Source: Bacteroidota bacterium (GTDB taxonomy: Bacteria > Bacteroidota > Bacteroidia > JAADEI01). From it: a DNA stretch of 21,552 bases. The stretch covers positions 1 through 21,552 of the forward strand of contig JAJRPU010000031.1 of assembly GCA_024280615.1 (NCBI GenBank), in the 5' to 3' direction. The notes below the pieces were generated by a model. The model searched no databases. It saw nothing but the letters and a program-made list of their open reading frames with translations, and had not been told where the DNA came from. Positions within the stretch are counted from its first letter, which is position 1. Every line of letters begins with the position of its first letter. The position numbers and the translations under genes were made by a program. Below, in pieces: positions 1 through 7,320 of the stretch.

Positions 1-516
1 ATGGTCAAGAACATGATTAGAATCAATGGGGACACCTGTAACATCTATACCTGAAGCAGCATATTCATACCACCACCATGGCGAAACCTGGGTCCAGAAC
101 ACTGAATTAGGCGGGACCCTTTCGTATGGATTAATCACAGCATCTTTATCACCTCGCCCGGCAAACCTGTGATACAGCCGTGAAATAGTCAATAGTCTGC
201 TAATAAGTGTTTTCCTGAAATACAGCATATCCAAAATATCAATTATCTTCCAATATAGCTCCTGTTTTATTAAAGTTCTCTTTGATTTATTAGATACTTG
301 TTTAAAAAACTGGATTTCCACTCTTTCATATTCCTTTTTGGTCTTAACGTTTCGTAATTTCCGCCACAACTTAGCACTTTCCGATTTATCTCCACGTAAA
401 TACCTTGATACATACTCCTTTTCGTTACTTTTTAATGCAAAAATTAATTCTCTCAAGGGAATCCGTCCTTTCACTACACCCATACCTTTGGAAATGTTAT
501 ACGACACGTGCCCCAT
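1..516 (-). CDS. Unrecognised protein, 3' end beyond the left edge
   Basis: An open minus-strand frame runs from an ATG at 516 (or the internal ATG at 483) to base 1 with no stop, giving 172 (or 161) visible residues; the C-terminus is outside the window. An in-frame TAG at 526-528 bounds the start. The visible part begins MGHVSYNISKGMGVVKG, then has a basic, charged helical stretch (KLWRKLRNVKTKKEYERVE), and later an aromatic-rich segment with VFWTQVSPWWWYEYAASG followed by DVTGVPIDSNHV. I do not recognise the family. The composition is that of a real soluble protein, with no stop in 516 bases, and it follows the GT2 gene in the same direction across a 45-bp gap. That position hints at surface-polysaccharide work, but this is inference from context only. 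The plus-strand frame at 338-529 lies antisense to it and is rejected. Confidence 0.7.
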   Translation of the reverse strand, partial: MGHVSYNISKGMGVVKGRIPLRELIFALKSNEKEYVSRYLRGDKSESAKLWRKLRNVKTKKEYERVEIQFFKQVSNKSKRTLIKQELYWKIIDILDMLYFRKTLISRLLTISRLYHRFAGRGDKDAVINPYERVPPNSVFWTQVSPWWWYEYAASGIDVTGVPIDSNHVLDH

Positions 517-543
517 CGCCGATATCTAAATTTAATGTTCAAA

Positions 544-551
544 CAAAATTA
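544..551 (-). promoter_or_regulatory. Candidate Bacteroidota -7 box
   Basis: Read on the minus strand this is TAATTTTG, an exact match to the Bacteroidota -7 consensus TAnnTTTG. It sits in the 45-bp gap between the GT2 stop and the ATG at 516, which would give a short leader of about 20 nt. No TTG is seen at the usual -33 distance, so it could be chance in AT-rich DNA. Confidence 0.25.
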
Positions 552-561
552 CAAACTTCCA

Positions 562-2346
562 CTAAGACGATTTTATGATATTGCTTACAACTTGTAAATC
601 AAAAGAAAAATCCCATACATGGCAGAAATAACAAGCCTGTTCAAATGAGTCTTTGCATTCCTTAGCAACATCAACTATTGGTTCTGGCAAAGCGGGAAGC
701 CACACTGATTTAACAGTATATCCAGTCAGGGTTTGCCTGCCGATAACTAACCGCCAAGCCATCTTTCTGGACACGTGCCCTCTGGGAAAAAATAGGAAAA
801 AGACCCCCCAGAGAAAGTCTGCCAATCTCTTAAGAATTCGTCTATACCACTGCCTTAAGGGAAGAGGATAGAACAGTGCTATCCATCTATTAGTTGAATA
901 CACCTGTTCGCCAGAAATTAGAATTTTTTCTTCTGTATTGAAAAACATTGTTGTAACAAATGGTTCAGCTCTAATATTTCGCAATAGTTCACTAACCTGC
1001 TGGGGAACGGCTTGTATTAACACGGGATATACATATTTTGATTTGGTTTTGCATGACGGACTAGCCTTGACACTATGAAGCGAAAACAAGTGAGACAACT
1101 CATTCCCCTCAGTTCCTTTGAATATGTAATAAAATCCGGAAGATATAGGATTTTGTTTAAGCCATCGCATATTAACACTAAACAACTTGAACAGCAAGAT
1201 AGACATAATTCCCAGTGCACTGCCGATTAATATGACAGCACGAGAAAACCGCCACTCCTCTGGAAGCAATGCATACAATAGCAAAACGGAAATCTGAGCC
1301 AGCAGAGACGCCCTGAAGACCCTGCCCCACTGAACAGGCTCCCTATAGCCACCACCAATATACATAGACAGGACTACTAATGCAGAGAAGATGGGCAAGA
1401 CAATGAATTTAAAGGTTGATGGATATTCAAATCCTTTAACATAATAGCCCCATACAAACTGGACAAACCAGAAAACGACCAAGACAATAGAGAAATCAAT
1501 AATTGGGAAAATTAGCCTCTTAATCTGTCTTATAAGAAAAATTGAAATTGCTCTAAGCCAAATGCCTGTAAAAACAAGCAGTCTTGTCAAAAATCCATAG
1601 TTCTTATGCTTTTTTACGAATAGATACATTGCTTGATGAAACCAGAAGATTGGTTTCCAGTTAAGTCGCTCTGTGCTCGCCCCTTTGAAATGAATCGCTT
1701 CAATGTTTGGGTTATAGACCACTCGCCAGCCTTTTTGTTTAATCCGCTGGGACAGGTCTATGTCCTCACCATACATAAAATAGTCTTCATCAAATCCGTT
1801 CACTTCTTCTAGAGCCTGTCGTCTGGCAAGCATGAATGCCCCTGCAAGGGCTTCCACATCCCTCAGTTCTTCGTCTTCATAGTAGTATCCTGAATGTTTG
1901 GACGTCCACGGAAGAAACAGTTTCTTAAAGGCAGTTGCAACGTCTGGAACCTTCCTCTGGCTTTCTTTGAGATAGTTCCCTTTCCCATCAACAAGCCTAA
2001 TGCCCATCAGCCCAATGCCTTCATTGGAATCCATAAATCGCAAAGATTCTTCTATAACAGCCTTATCAATCAGCACATCCGGATTAAGAAATAGGACATA
2101 TTCTGATGGGACGCTTTTCCACCCTACATTACAAGCTCTCCCAAACCCTACATTCCTCGGCAATTGAATTACTTCCGCACCATATTTCTTAGCGACGGCA
2201 ACACTATCATCTCGGGATGCATTATCAACAACTATAATTTTTACATCATTCGGCAAATTTTGAAGCATAGGCAAAGAAAATCTGAGCACGTGACCTGAGT
2301 TATATGCAACAATCACTATGGCAAGTCGGTATTTATTTTCTTTCAT
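562..2346 (-). CDS. GT2 glycosyltransferase fused to a sugar-transferase-like membrane module
   Basis: 594 aa from the ATG at 2346, which overlaps the recR end by 14 bp; an upstream TTG at 2376 would enlarge the overlap and begins outside the GT-A fold. Residues 8-230 are a GT2 GT-A domain: IVIVAYNSG, VVDNASRDDS, the DXD-like NPD at 88-90, GAFMLARR and the acceptor-side GFDEDYFMYGEDIDLSQR (184-201). Several hydrophobic segments follow, at about 283-303, 311-330, 346-362 and 368-388. The phrase LLYALLPEEWRFSRAVIL resembles the N-terminal four-helix module of WcaJ-type polyprenyl-phosphate sugar phosphotransferases. The tail (about 498-550, KRLADFLWGVFFLFFP then GRQTLTGY) looks like a shortened relative of their catalytic end. 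Probable role: inner-membrane transfer of a sugar, perhaps rhamnose-like, to an envelope glycan. The donor is unknown. It follows queG and recR and probably shares their transcript. Confidence 0.85.
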   Translation of the reverse strand: MKENKYRLAIVIVAYNSGHVLRFSLPMLQNLPNDVKIIVVDNASRDDSVAVAKKYGAEVIQLPRNVGFGRACNVGWKSVPSEYVLFLNPDVLIDKAVIEESLRFMDSNEGIGLMGIRLVDGKGNYLKESQRKVPDVATAFKKLFLPWTSKHSGYYYEDEELRDVEALAGAFMLARRQALEEVNGFDEDYFMYGEDIDLSQRIKQKGWRVVYNPNIEAIHFKGASTERLNWKPIFWFHQAMYLFVKKHKNYGFLTRLLVFTGIWLRAISIFLIRQIKRLIFPIIDFSIVLVVFWFVQFVWGYYVKGFEYPSTFKFIVLPIFSALVVLSMYIGGGYREPVQWGRVFRASLLAQISVLLLYALLPEEWRFSRAVILIGSALGIMSILLFKLFSVNMRWLKQNPISSGFYYIFKGTEGNELSHLFSLHSVKASPSCKTKSKYVYPVLIQAVPQQVSELLRNIRAEPFVTTMFFNTEEKILISGEQVYSTNRWIALFYPLPLRQWYRRILKRLADFLWGVFFLFFPRGHVSRKMAWRLVIGRQTLTGYTVKSVWLPALPEPIVDVAKECKDSFEQACYFCHVWDFSFDLQVVSNIIKSS

Positions 2347-2932
2347 ACGGCACCCGGTAATTAAGGGCTCTTTCAATGGTCATAGGGTCGGTATATTCAA
2401 GGTCTGCTCCATAGGATAGTCCCCTTGCTAGAAGGGTTATCTTAACTCCTGTGTCCTGAAGCAGGTTGGCGACGTAGTGAGACGTGATTTCTCCTTCTGT
2501 GTTTGATGGCAATGCGATTATTACCTCTTCAATATTCTCACTTATGACTCGTTCTTTCAGGTCAGAGATAAACAAGTCTTCTGGACTAACGCCCTCCACG
2601 GGACTAATTAATCCACCAAGCACGTGATACTTCCCTTTATATGTTCCCGTGCTTTCTATAGCGTAAGCCTCTCGGGATGAAGAAACAACACAGATGATAG
2701 GTTCCCTGTCCTGAGATGAACATATTGAGCAAGGCGACACGGTGTCTATTAAATGACATATTGAACAAGGAATGGCATGTTTTTCTAATTCCTGTAGTGC
2801 CTCTGCCAACTCGCTCAGGACAGCCCTGTCCCGCTCTAATAAATGGAACAGGAATCGGCGTGCCGTTCGGTCTCCCACCCCTGGCAATCTTTTGAATGCC
2901 TCCAAAACCCTTATTATAACATCATCTTTCAT
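2333..2932 (-). CDS. recR: Recombination mediator RecR
   Basis: 199 aa from the ATG at 2932. A TTG at 2944 would add four residues, but the family normally begins as here. The order is complete: a helix-hairpin-helix near residues 8-28 (AFKRLPGVGDRTARR), a C4 zinc finger with Cys56, Cys59, Cys68 and Cys71 (CSIC pairs), a Toprim domain starting EPIICVVSSSREAYAIE, then GLISPVEGVSPEDL, and the C-terminal Walker-B-like end ARGLSYGADLEYTDPMT. RecR works with RecO, and in some organisms RecF, to load RecA on gapped single-stranded DNA. The length matches the family (about 200 aa). queG ends 18 bp upstream, and the 3' end overlaps the GT2 gene, so translation is likely coupled. No dnaX/YbaB neighbours are present. 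Confidence 0.96.
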   Translation of the reverse strand: MKDDVIIRVLEAFKRLPGVGDRTARRFLFHLLERDRAVLSELAEALQELEKHAIPCSICHLIDTVSPCSICSSQDREPIICVVSSSREAYAIESTGTYKGKYHVLGGLISPVEGVSPEDLFISDLKERVISENIEEVIIALPSNTEGEITSHYVANLLQDTGVKITLLARGLSYGADLEYTDPMTIERALNYRVPYERK

Positions 2933-2950
2933 AGCCACATTCAAAATTAA

Positions 2951-3937
2951 CTAATTTGTTTCGGGTTGTTTTTCCCTTTTCCCGGGAAAGATTGGTTCCA
3001 CCCCCAACCATCTCATGTTGCGACGCAATCCCCGCAAGCCAGCCCTCCTCAACGGACTGAACCTAAACAATCTCTTAAATGGATTACTACTCAGGCGGCG
3101 CCACGCCCCCCATTCCCATTCCTTTATTGGTTCCAGCGGTTCAAAAGAATCTTCAGTGGTTTCTTTTGCAAACCTATTCCAAGGGCACACCTCCTGACAA
3201 ACATCGCAACCAAAAAGCCAATCTGCCCATGTCGAAACACCATTGGGCAACTCATCGCCCCTATATTCAATGGTTAGATATGATATGCATTTGTTAGCGT
3301 CTAACAAACCGGGCATAACCAAGGCACCTGTCGGGCACGTCTCCACACATCTGTTGCACCGCCCACAGAAATCACTTTCAAATGGTTTGTCATATTCCAA
3401 TTCAACATCAACAAGCATCACAGAAAGGAACACATAAGACCCCGCTTTCCGTGTTATGGTCAAAGTGTTTTTTCCTTGCCAGCCTAAGCCGGCACGCCTC
3501 GCCCAAACCCTCTCCATCACTGGCATTGAGTCAACACTATAAACCGCTTCAATTTCCCTACCTATCAACCTGCACATGAAATCGTGCAATCGCTCTAATT
3601 TCCGACGAAGCACAATATGATAATCTATACCGTGGGCATATCGGGCTATCTTCGGCGAATTGGGTTTATATCTGGCTTCTTTCCTGAAATAGGAATGAGT
3701 TAATACAATGACCGATTTAGCAGATGGCAACAATTTCTTAGGGTCAATGCGAATCTCAAAGGTTTTCTCCATGTACTGCATAGTTCCGTGAAACCCTTTC
3801 CTGAGCCAATCTTCATATTGACGGGCTTCCTCATCCAACGGGACAGGCTTCGCAATACCACAATCCTCAAAACCAAGAAAAAAGGAATATTGCTTGATTG
3901 CTTCCGTCCACTCCCTTTTCCTGTGTCTCCAAGACAT
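2951..3937 (-). CDS. queG: Epoxyqueuosine reductase QueG
   Basis: 328 aa. QueG reduces epoxyqueuosine to queuosine in tRNA, using cobalamin and two [4Fe-4S] clusters. The N-terminal cobalamin-binding part holds the family segments GFHGTMQYME and DPKKLLPSAKSVIVL. Then comes SVDSMPVMERVWARRAGLGW with Asp136, the expected general acid, followed by GKNTL. The ferredoxin-like domain has Cys191, Cys194, Cys197, Cys201 (CGRCNRCVETCPTGA) and Cys217, and a second set Cys244, Cys247, Cys251 (CDVCQEVCPWN). Length is near the shorter members of the family; the C-terminal HEAT-like repeat region is brief (about 280-328). The ATG at 3937 has no Shine-Dalgarno sequence. It is the first gene of the queG-recR-GT2 group. 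A TATAAT string lies in the leader, but no -35 or -33 partner is visible. Confidence 0.95.
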   Translation of the reverse strand: MSWRHRKREWTEAIKQYSFFLGFEDCGIAKPVPLDEEARQYEDWLRKGFHGTMQYMEKTFEIRIDPKKLLPSAKSVIVLTHSYFRKEARYKPNSPKIARYAHGIDYHIVLRRKLERLHDFMCRLIGREIEAVYSVDSMPVMERVWARRAGLGWQGKNTLTITRKAGSYVFLSVMLVDVELEYDKPFESDFCGRCNRCVETCPTGALVMPGLLDANKCISYLTIEYRGDELPNGVSTWADWLFGCDVCQEVCPWNRFAKETTEDSFEPLEPIKEWEWGAWRRLSSNPFKRLFRFSPLRRAGLRGLRRNMRWLGVEPIFPGKREKQPETN

Positions 3938-3991
3938 TAACCAAAATTCTCATCTGTCATTAACTATAACGGTATCTGTCACTGTATTATA

Positions 3992-4114
3992 TTAACCGCT
4001 TTTCCTGCTATCCGATTGTAATCCACAGTGTTTGACAATAGCAAGCGAAACAACAGAAATAAAAATTACAAAAGCAGAAATAATTGTCCATGTCTTGCTC
4101 CAAATATTTCGCAA
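3992..4114 (-). CDS. Possible 40-aa single-helix membrane peptide
   Basis: A TTG-started frame of 40 codons ends in TAA at 3992-3994, in the only sizeable gap of the left half (3938-4149). An in-frame TAG at 4121-4123 limits the start. The peptide has a basic, tryptophan-containing head (RNIWSKTWT), a hydrophobic segment IISAFVIFISVVSLAIV at about residues 11-27, and a polar tail with Cys30 and several charged residues, matching the shape of small bacterial membrane proteins with N-terminus inside. It lies 35 bp after the PEBP gene in the same direction. Against it: no ATG, no clear ribosome site and no family I recognise. It could be chance in AT-rich sequence. Confidence 0.3.
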   Translation of the reverse strand: MRNIWSKTWTIISAFVIFISVVSLAIVKHCGLQSDSRKSG

Positions 4115-4149
4115 CCTACTCTAATTTCCCCGTGTATTCAAACCCTCAA

Positions 4150-4692
4150 TTATCTCTTATATGTTCCCATTGTCCACCCCCATCCTACAACTTTATCTTT
4201 CAAAATTTTAGGGAATGCTTCATAAGCGGGCAATTGCTTGGGAACATAATTCAAAGCGACAACAAGGAAATAATATCTATGTGGATTATCAAAGGGGGGC
4301 GGACACAAGGGGAACCATCCATCCTCACCACCAGAATTGTATCCCAAAATAGCCCATTGGGTTTGATTATCTATCATTGTAATGGAACCTGGCACCACCC
4401 CAACCAAATGATAGAATGTTTCCACTGGGGCATCGGGGTCATATACTATCACTAAATAACTCTTCGCATTATGAACAGCTTCCCATTTGATTGTTGGAAT
4501 GCGTCCTTCCCCGTCACAAGCATAAAGAGACGGCAGTTTCTGACCGACCTTATCAATGCCCCTAACCTGGACCGAAATGGAAGGCTCCCCCTGAAGGATA
4601 ATATTCCATTCGGCAGATGGCGGTTCAAATTCCGTTGACACAGTAAATGCTACGACGAGCAACAAGCCAATAAACAATCCCACCGATCTCAT
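4150..4692 (-). CDS. Secreted PEBP (YbhB/YbcL) family protein
   Basis: 180 aa with an N-terminal signal peptide (MRSVGLFIGLLLVVAFTVST, cleavage likely near residue 20), so probably periplasmic or anchored outside the inner membrane. The mature part is a phosphatidylethanolamine-binding-protein fold. It shows IPTIKWEAVHNAKSYLVIV, the ligand-site motif DPDAP at 85-89, His95 in the position of the usual F-V-H-W segment (here FYHLVGVVPGS), and CPPPFDNPHRYYF at 130-142 with His138. Both conserved pocket regions are therefore present. The molecular role of bacterial family members is mostly unsettled; small anionic ligands and protease inhibition have been proposed. Upstream is a 76-bp gap with no convincing promoter; downstream is the possible small membrane peptide. 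I see no partner gene. Confidence 0.88.
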   Translation of the reverse strand: MRSVGLFIGLLLVVAFTVSTEFEPPSAEWNIILQGEPSISVQVRGIDKVGQKLPSLYACDGEGRIPTIKWEAVHNAKSYLVIVYDPDAPVETFYHLVGVVPGSITMIDNQTQWAILGYNSGGEDGWFPLCPPPFDNPHRYYFLVVALNYVPKQLPAYEAFPKILKDKVVGWGWTMGTYKR

Positions 4693-4768
4693 CTCTTAAC
4701 TATTTTGGTTGTAAAAATAATAAAAACAAAATTTTAAACGCACCCGCAACTAATTGTTGTAAATACTC

Positions 4769-5329
4769 TTAAATCTTGATTTTGCGATTGTATATGTTAA
4801 CAGCCTTAATTATCTTCTTTGGACCCGCTATGTTTAAATATGCCGTTACTAGCAGGCTTGCCCCTCCCGCAACCATAATTAAGGGTTTTGCGGACACAAT
4901 TCCAGCGAAGATAAAAGCTGCCCCGGCAACAGCTGTCAAGCCCGCAGAAAGCATCATGCGACGACCGACAACATAATGTTGAAATGCTTTGCCATCATCA
5001 GACAGATATGCCAGAAATTCCCTTCTGGGAACACGATTATCATTAACATAATATCTCCAACCAATGACTCTTGGAACCGCTTTTAACTTCACTCTTTGCT
5101 TATTGACAATAACTTCTCTGCCATCTTCATACACGATTTTATACACCCTTTTAGCAGGAATAATGATTCTCTTTCCTGTGCTTCCAGTGTCAATATGAAG
5201 ACCCATTATGTTTTTCTTGACAACCTTTCCTTCAATGATAGTGCCATCATTTAAATGGACCCTATCCTGTGCATAACCCACGATAACAGAAATCAACAAA
5301 ACCAGATATACCAACCACCTGAGCATCAT
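4769..5329 (-). CDS. Hypothetical secreted or membrane protein with a beta-rich N-terminus
   Basis: 186 aa. The ATG pair at 5329/5326 begins 3 bp after the TIGR02757 stop. A signal-like segment (MMLRWLVYLVLLISVIVGYAQ) is followed by repeated beta-strand phrases of the kind VHLNDGTIIEGKVVKK and RVYKIVYEDGREV. This DG-I-x-G-K-V plus I-x-Y-x-DG pattern is common in Bacteroidota envelope proteins of unknown function. Then come YYVNDNRVPRREFLAYL and two hydrophobic segments near residues 124-144 and 150-168. The end is short and basic (AVNIYNRKIKI). The N-terminal domain is likely periplasmic and the hairpin could sit in the inner membrane. Function is unknown. Tight spacing says it is co-transcribed with the TIGR02757, PLP-enzyme and DUF1015 genes. 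Confidence 0.75.
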   Translation of the reverse strand: MMLRWLVYLVLLISVIVGYAQDRVHLNDGTIIEGKVVKKNIMGLHIDTGSTGKRIIIPAKRVYKIVYEDGREVIVNKQRVKLKAVPRVIGWRYYVNDNRVPRREFLAYLSDDGKAFQHYVVGRRMMLSAGLTAVAGAAFIFAGIVSAKPLIMVAGGASLLVTAYLNIAGPKKIIKAVNIYNRKIKI

Positions 5330-5332
5330 ACT

Positions 5333-6112
5333 TCACAAACGAACCAAGGACTTCTTTTCTGACAGGTCTTTTCCCATCAGCCACAGTGCAACGTCATATT
5401 TAGCCGGGTCCTCTGAACTCAGCATTTCAGATACATTTCGGGTCACTTCAACAGCTGCCTTTAAAGATGGATTGGCATATTTTGTCAAACCTAAGTGCTT
5501 AGCCGCTCTCCAAGCATGAACGTCAAGGCTAATAAGCAAATGGGCAGGTGAAAACTTAGTCCACAGACCCATATCGGGATATTCCCTTCTGACCATCCAC
5601 CTTAGGAACATAGTCATTCTCTTGCAAGCACTTCCCCTTGATGGGTCTGGAACCAAATGAGTGATTATTCTTTCATCACTCTTAGGCGTCCGCTTAATAA
5701 CCAGATTATAAAAATCCTGCATAGCACCTGTAATGTCGCCATCCTGTAATTTTTCAAATCCCTTTGCTATGGTCCCATATTTAGCCATTAATTCAGCAAG
5801 GGCATCAAGCAAAATGAGTATGTGCCTTCCCTTATAAATCCTGTGTTTGAATTGTTCAAGTTTGCATCTGTCATAAGTGCCTTTTATTATTGATTGTGCG
5901 GGATGGCGTCCCAATAACTCAAGCAAATATCTCATTTTGTTAGCTATAATATCTCGTCTTCCCCAAGCTAGAAGGGCAGACAAAATCCCTACAACCTCCT
6001 TGTCTTCCCGACTGTCATATTGCAAAGGAAACTGGATAGGGTCATCGTTATACCAGCCTTCTTGAATCCAACGGGTTCTATATGTATCAAGAACTTTTTT
6101 GATATCTGGCAT
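5333..6112 (-). CDS. TIGR02757 (DUF2400) family protein
   Basis: 259 aa from the ATG at 6112; a TTG two codons upstream (6118) is less likely. It is a soluble, mainly helical protein. The family pattern is clear throughout: DPIQFPLQY and DKEVVGILSALLAWGRRDII near the N-terminus, then ITHLVPDPSRGSACKRMTMFLRWMVR in the middle (very strongly conserved in this family), DMGLW, LLISLDVHAWRAAKHLGL, and the end DPAKYDVALWLMG. Fold comparisons in the literature have linked the family to helix-hairpin-helix DNA-glycosylase-like proteins, but no activity is established as far as I know. The gene starts 19 bp after the PLP enzyme stop and ends 3 bp before the next gene, so it is internal to an operon. 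No key region appears missing. Confidence 0.92.
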   Translation of the reverse strand: MPDIKKVLDTYRTRWIQEGWYNDDPIQFPLQYDSREDKEVVGILSALLAWGRRDIIANKMRYLLELLGRHPAQSIIKGTYDRCKLEQFKHRIYKGRHILILLDALAELMAKYGTIAKGFEKLQDGDITGAMQDFYNLVIKRTPKSDERIITHLVPDPSRGSACKRMTMFLRWMVRREYPDMGLWTKFSPAHLLISLDVHAWRAAKHLGLTKYANPSLKAAVEVTRNVSEMLSSEDPAKYDVALWLMGKDLSEKKSLVRL

Positions 6113-6131
6113 TGTCAATAATTAAATAGAC

Positions 6132-7298
6132 CTAAGCCAATGGTTCAAGGGCTTGGGAAATGTCTGCGATTAAATCCTGAGTGTCTTCAATGCCCACACT
6201 TAGCCGTATCAATCCGTCTGTGATACCTCGCTTAATTCGTTCTTCCTTTGGAAAGGATGCATGGGTCATAATAGCGGGATGGTTAGCAAGGGATTCAACG
6301 CCTCCCAAGGATTCAGCCAATTGGAAAATTTCCAGTCGTGAGAAGAATATCTGTGCGGCATCTAAAGTGTCCTTTTTAAGCCTGAATGTTACCATTCCGC
6401 CGAAGTCTTTCATTTGTTTAGCGGCGATAGTATGTCCCTCATGGGAAGGCAACCCTGGGAAATAAACCTTTTCAATGGCAGGATGATAGCTCAGAAAATC
6501 GGCTATAGCCTTAGCGTTCTGGCAATGCCTGTCCATCCTCAAATGAAGAGTCCTGATTCCACGTACGGTCAGGAAAGAGTCCATTGGACTGGGCACCGCC
6601 CCAGCAGCATTCTGTATGAATCCTATTTGTTCAGCAAGGTCCTCCCTGTTCGTAACAACAGCTCCCAGAACAACATCGGAATGCCCAGCAAGATACTTAG
6701 TTGCGGAATGAACCACAATGTCAGCACCAATGGTTATTGGTCTCTGCAAATATGGCGTAGCGAAAGTGTTATCAACAACAACAAGAATTTCAGGACTTGC
6801 TTCCTTTGCAACTCCAACAATTCCTTCAATGTCAACTACTGTAAGCAATGGATTTGTCGGACTCTCAATCCACACTATATCCGGCTTGTGCCCCCTTATC
6901 AAAGCAATCAACTCATCATTGTCATTAGCATACCAGAAATCATAGCCCAGTGGTCTATAAACCTTTTCAAACAGCCTGAATGTGCCCCCATACAAATCTG
7001 CTATTGACACCACTCGCAAAGGCTTAGCAAACAGTCTCATAACAGCATCTATGGCTGCCATCCCCGATGCAAAGGCATAACCAAACCGTCCTCCTTCCAG
7101 AGTGGCAACAGCTTCCTCAAGGGCTTTCCTCGTCGGATTACCCGTTCTGGAATACTCAAACCCTTTGTGCTTGCCCGGTGCCTCCTGCTTATATGTTGAC
7201 GTGAAATAGACAGGCGGGTTAACCGAACCAGTGCACGGGTCGGAATCCCAACCGGCGTGTACACATAGAGTGTCCAGAGTTTTCTCCTTTTGACTCAT
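6132..7298 (-). CDS. Cys/Met metabolism PLP enzyme (cystathionine gamma-synthase/lyase type)
   Basis: 388 aa, the usual length for this fold-type I family. It makes or splits cystathionine (trans-sulfuration) in the cytoplasm. Visible motifs: VHAGWDSDPCTGSVNPPVY at the N-terminus, Tyr49 and Arg51 in YSRTGNPTR (phosphate contacts from the neighbouring subunit), ASGMAA at 77-82 for phosphate binding, Asp176 in VVVDNTFATPYLQ (pairs with the ring nitrogen), and Lys201 in SATKYLAGHSD as the Schiff-base lysine. The C-terminal domain carries SLGGVESL and RLSVGIED, where the Arg binds the substrate carboxylate. Sequence alone does not separate gamma-synthase (metB), gamma-lyase and homocysteine-forming members, so no symbol is given. 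It lies 22 bp after the DUF1015 gene and no SAM riboswitch fits in that gap. Confidence 0.93.
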   Translation of the reverse strand: MSQKEKTLDTLCVHAGWDSDPCTGSVNPPVYFTSTYKQEAPGKHKGFEYSRTGNPTRKALEEAVATLEGGRFGYAFASGMAAIDAVMRLFAKPLRVVSIADLYGGTFRLFEKVYRPLGYDFWYANDNDELIALIRGHKPDIVWIESPTNPLLTVVDIEGIVGVAKEASPEILVVVDNTFATPYLQRPITIGADIVVHSATKYLAGHSDVVLGAVVTNREDLAEQIGFIQNAAGAVPSPMDSFLTVRGIRTLHLRMDRHCQNAKAIADFLSYHPAIEKVYFPGLPSHEGHTIAAKQMKDFGGMVTFRLKKDTLDAAQIFFSRLEIFQLAESLGGVESLANHPAIMTHASFPKEERIKRGITDGLIRLSVGIEDTQDLIADISQALEPLA

Positions 7299-7320
7299 TT
7301 CTTCTCAATTTTTGACAAAA

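Noticed and set aside
338..529. A 63-codon plus-strand frame near the left edge
   Set aside because: Antisense to the better supported minus-strand frame 1-516, which is open throughout.
2966..3579. Several overlapping plus-strand frames opposite queG
   Set aside because: They overlap each other in different frames and lie under a complete queG gene with both Fe-S motifs.
3983..3990. TATAAT string in the queG leader as a sigma70-type -10
   Set aside because: No -35 partner, and Bacteroidota-type promoters are not expected to use it; kept only as a remark.
6414..7007. A 197-codon plus-strand frame and neighbouring frames at 6181-6465 and 6718-6945
   Set aside because: Antisense to the PLP enzyme, whose catalytic motifs are intact; the plus-strand translations look unstructured.
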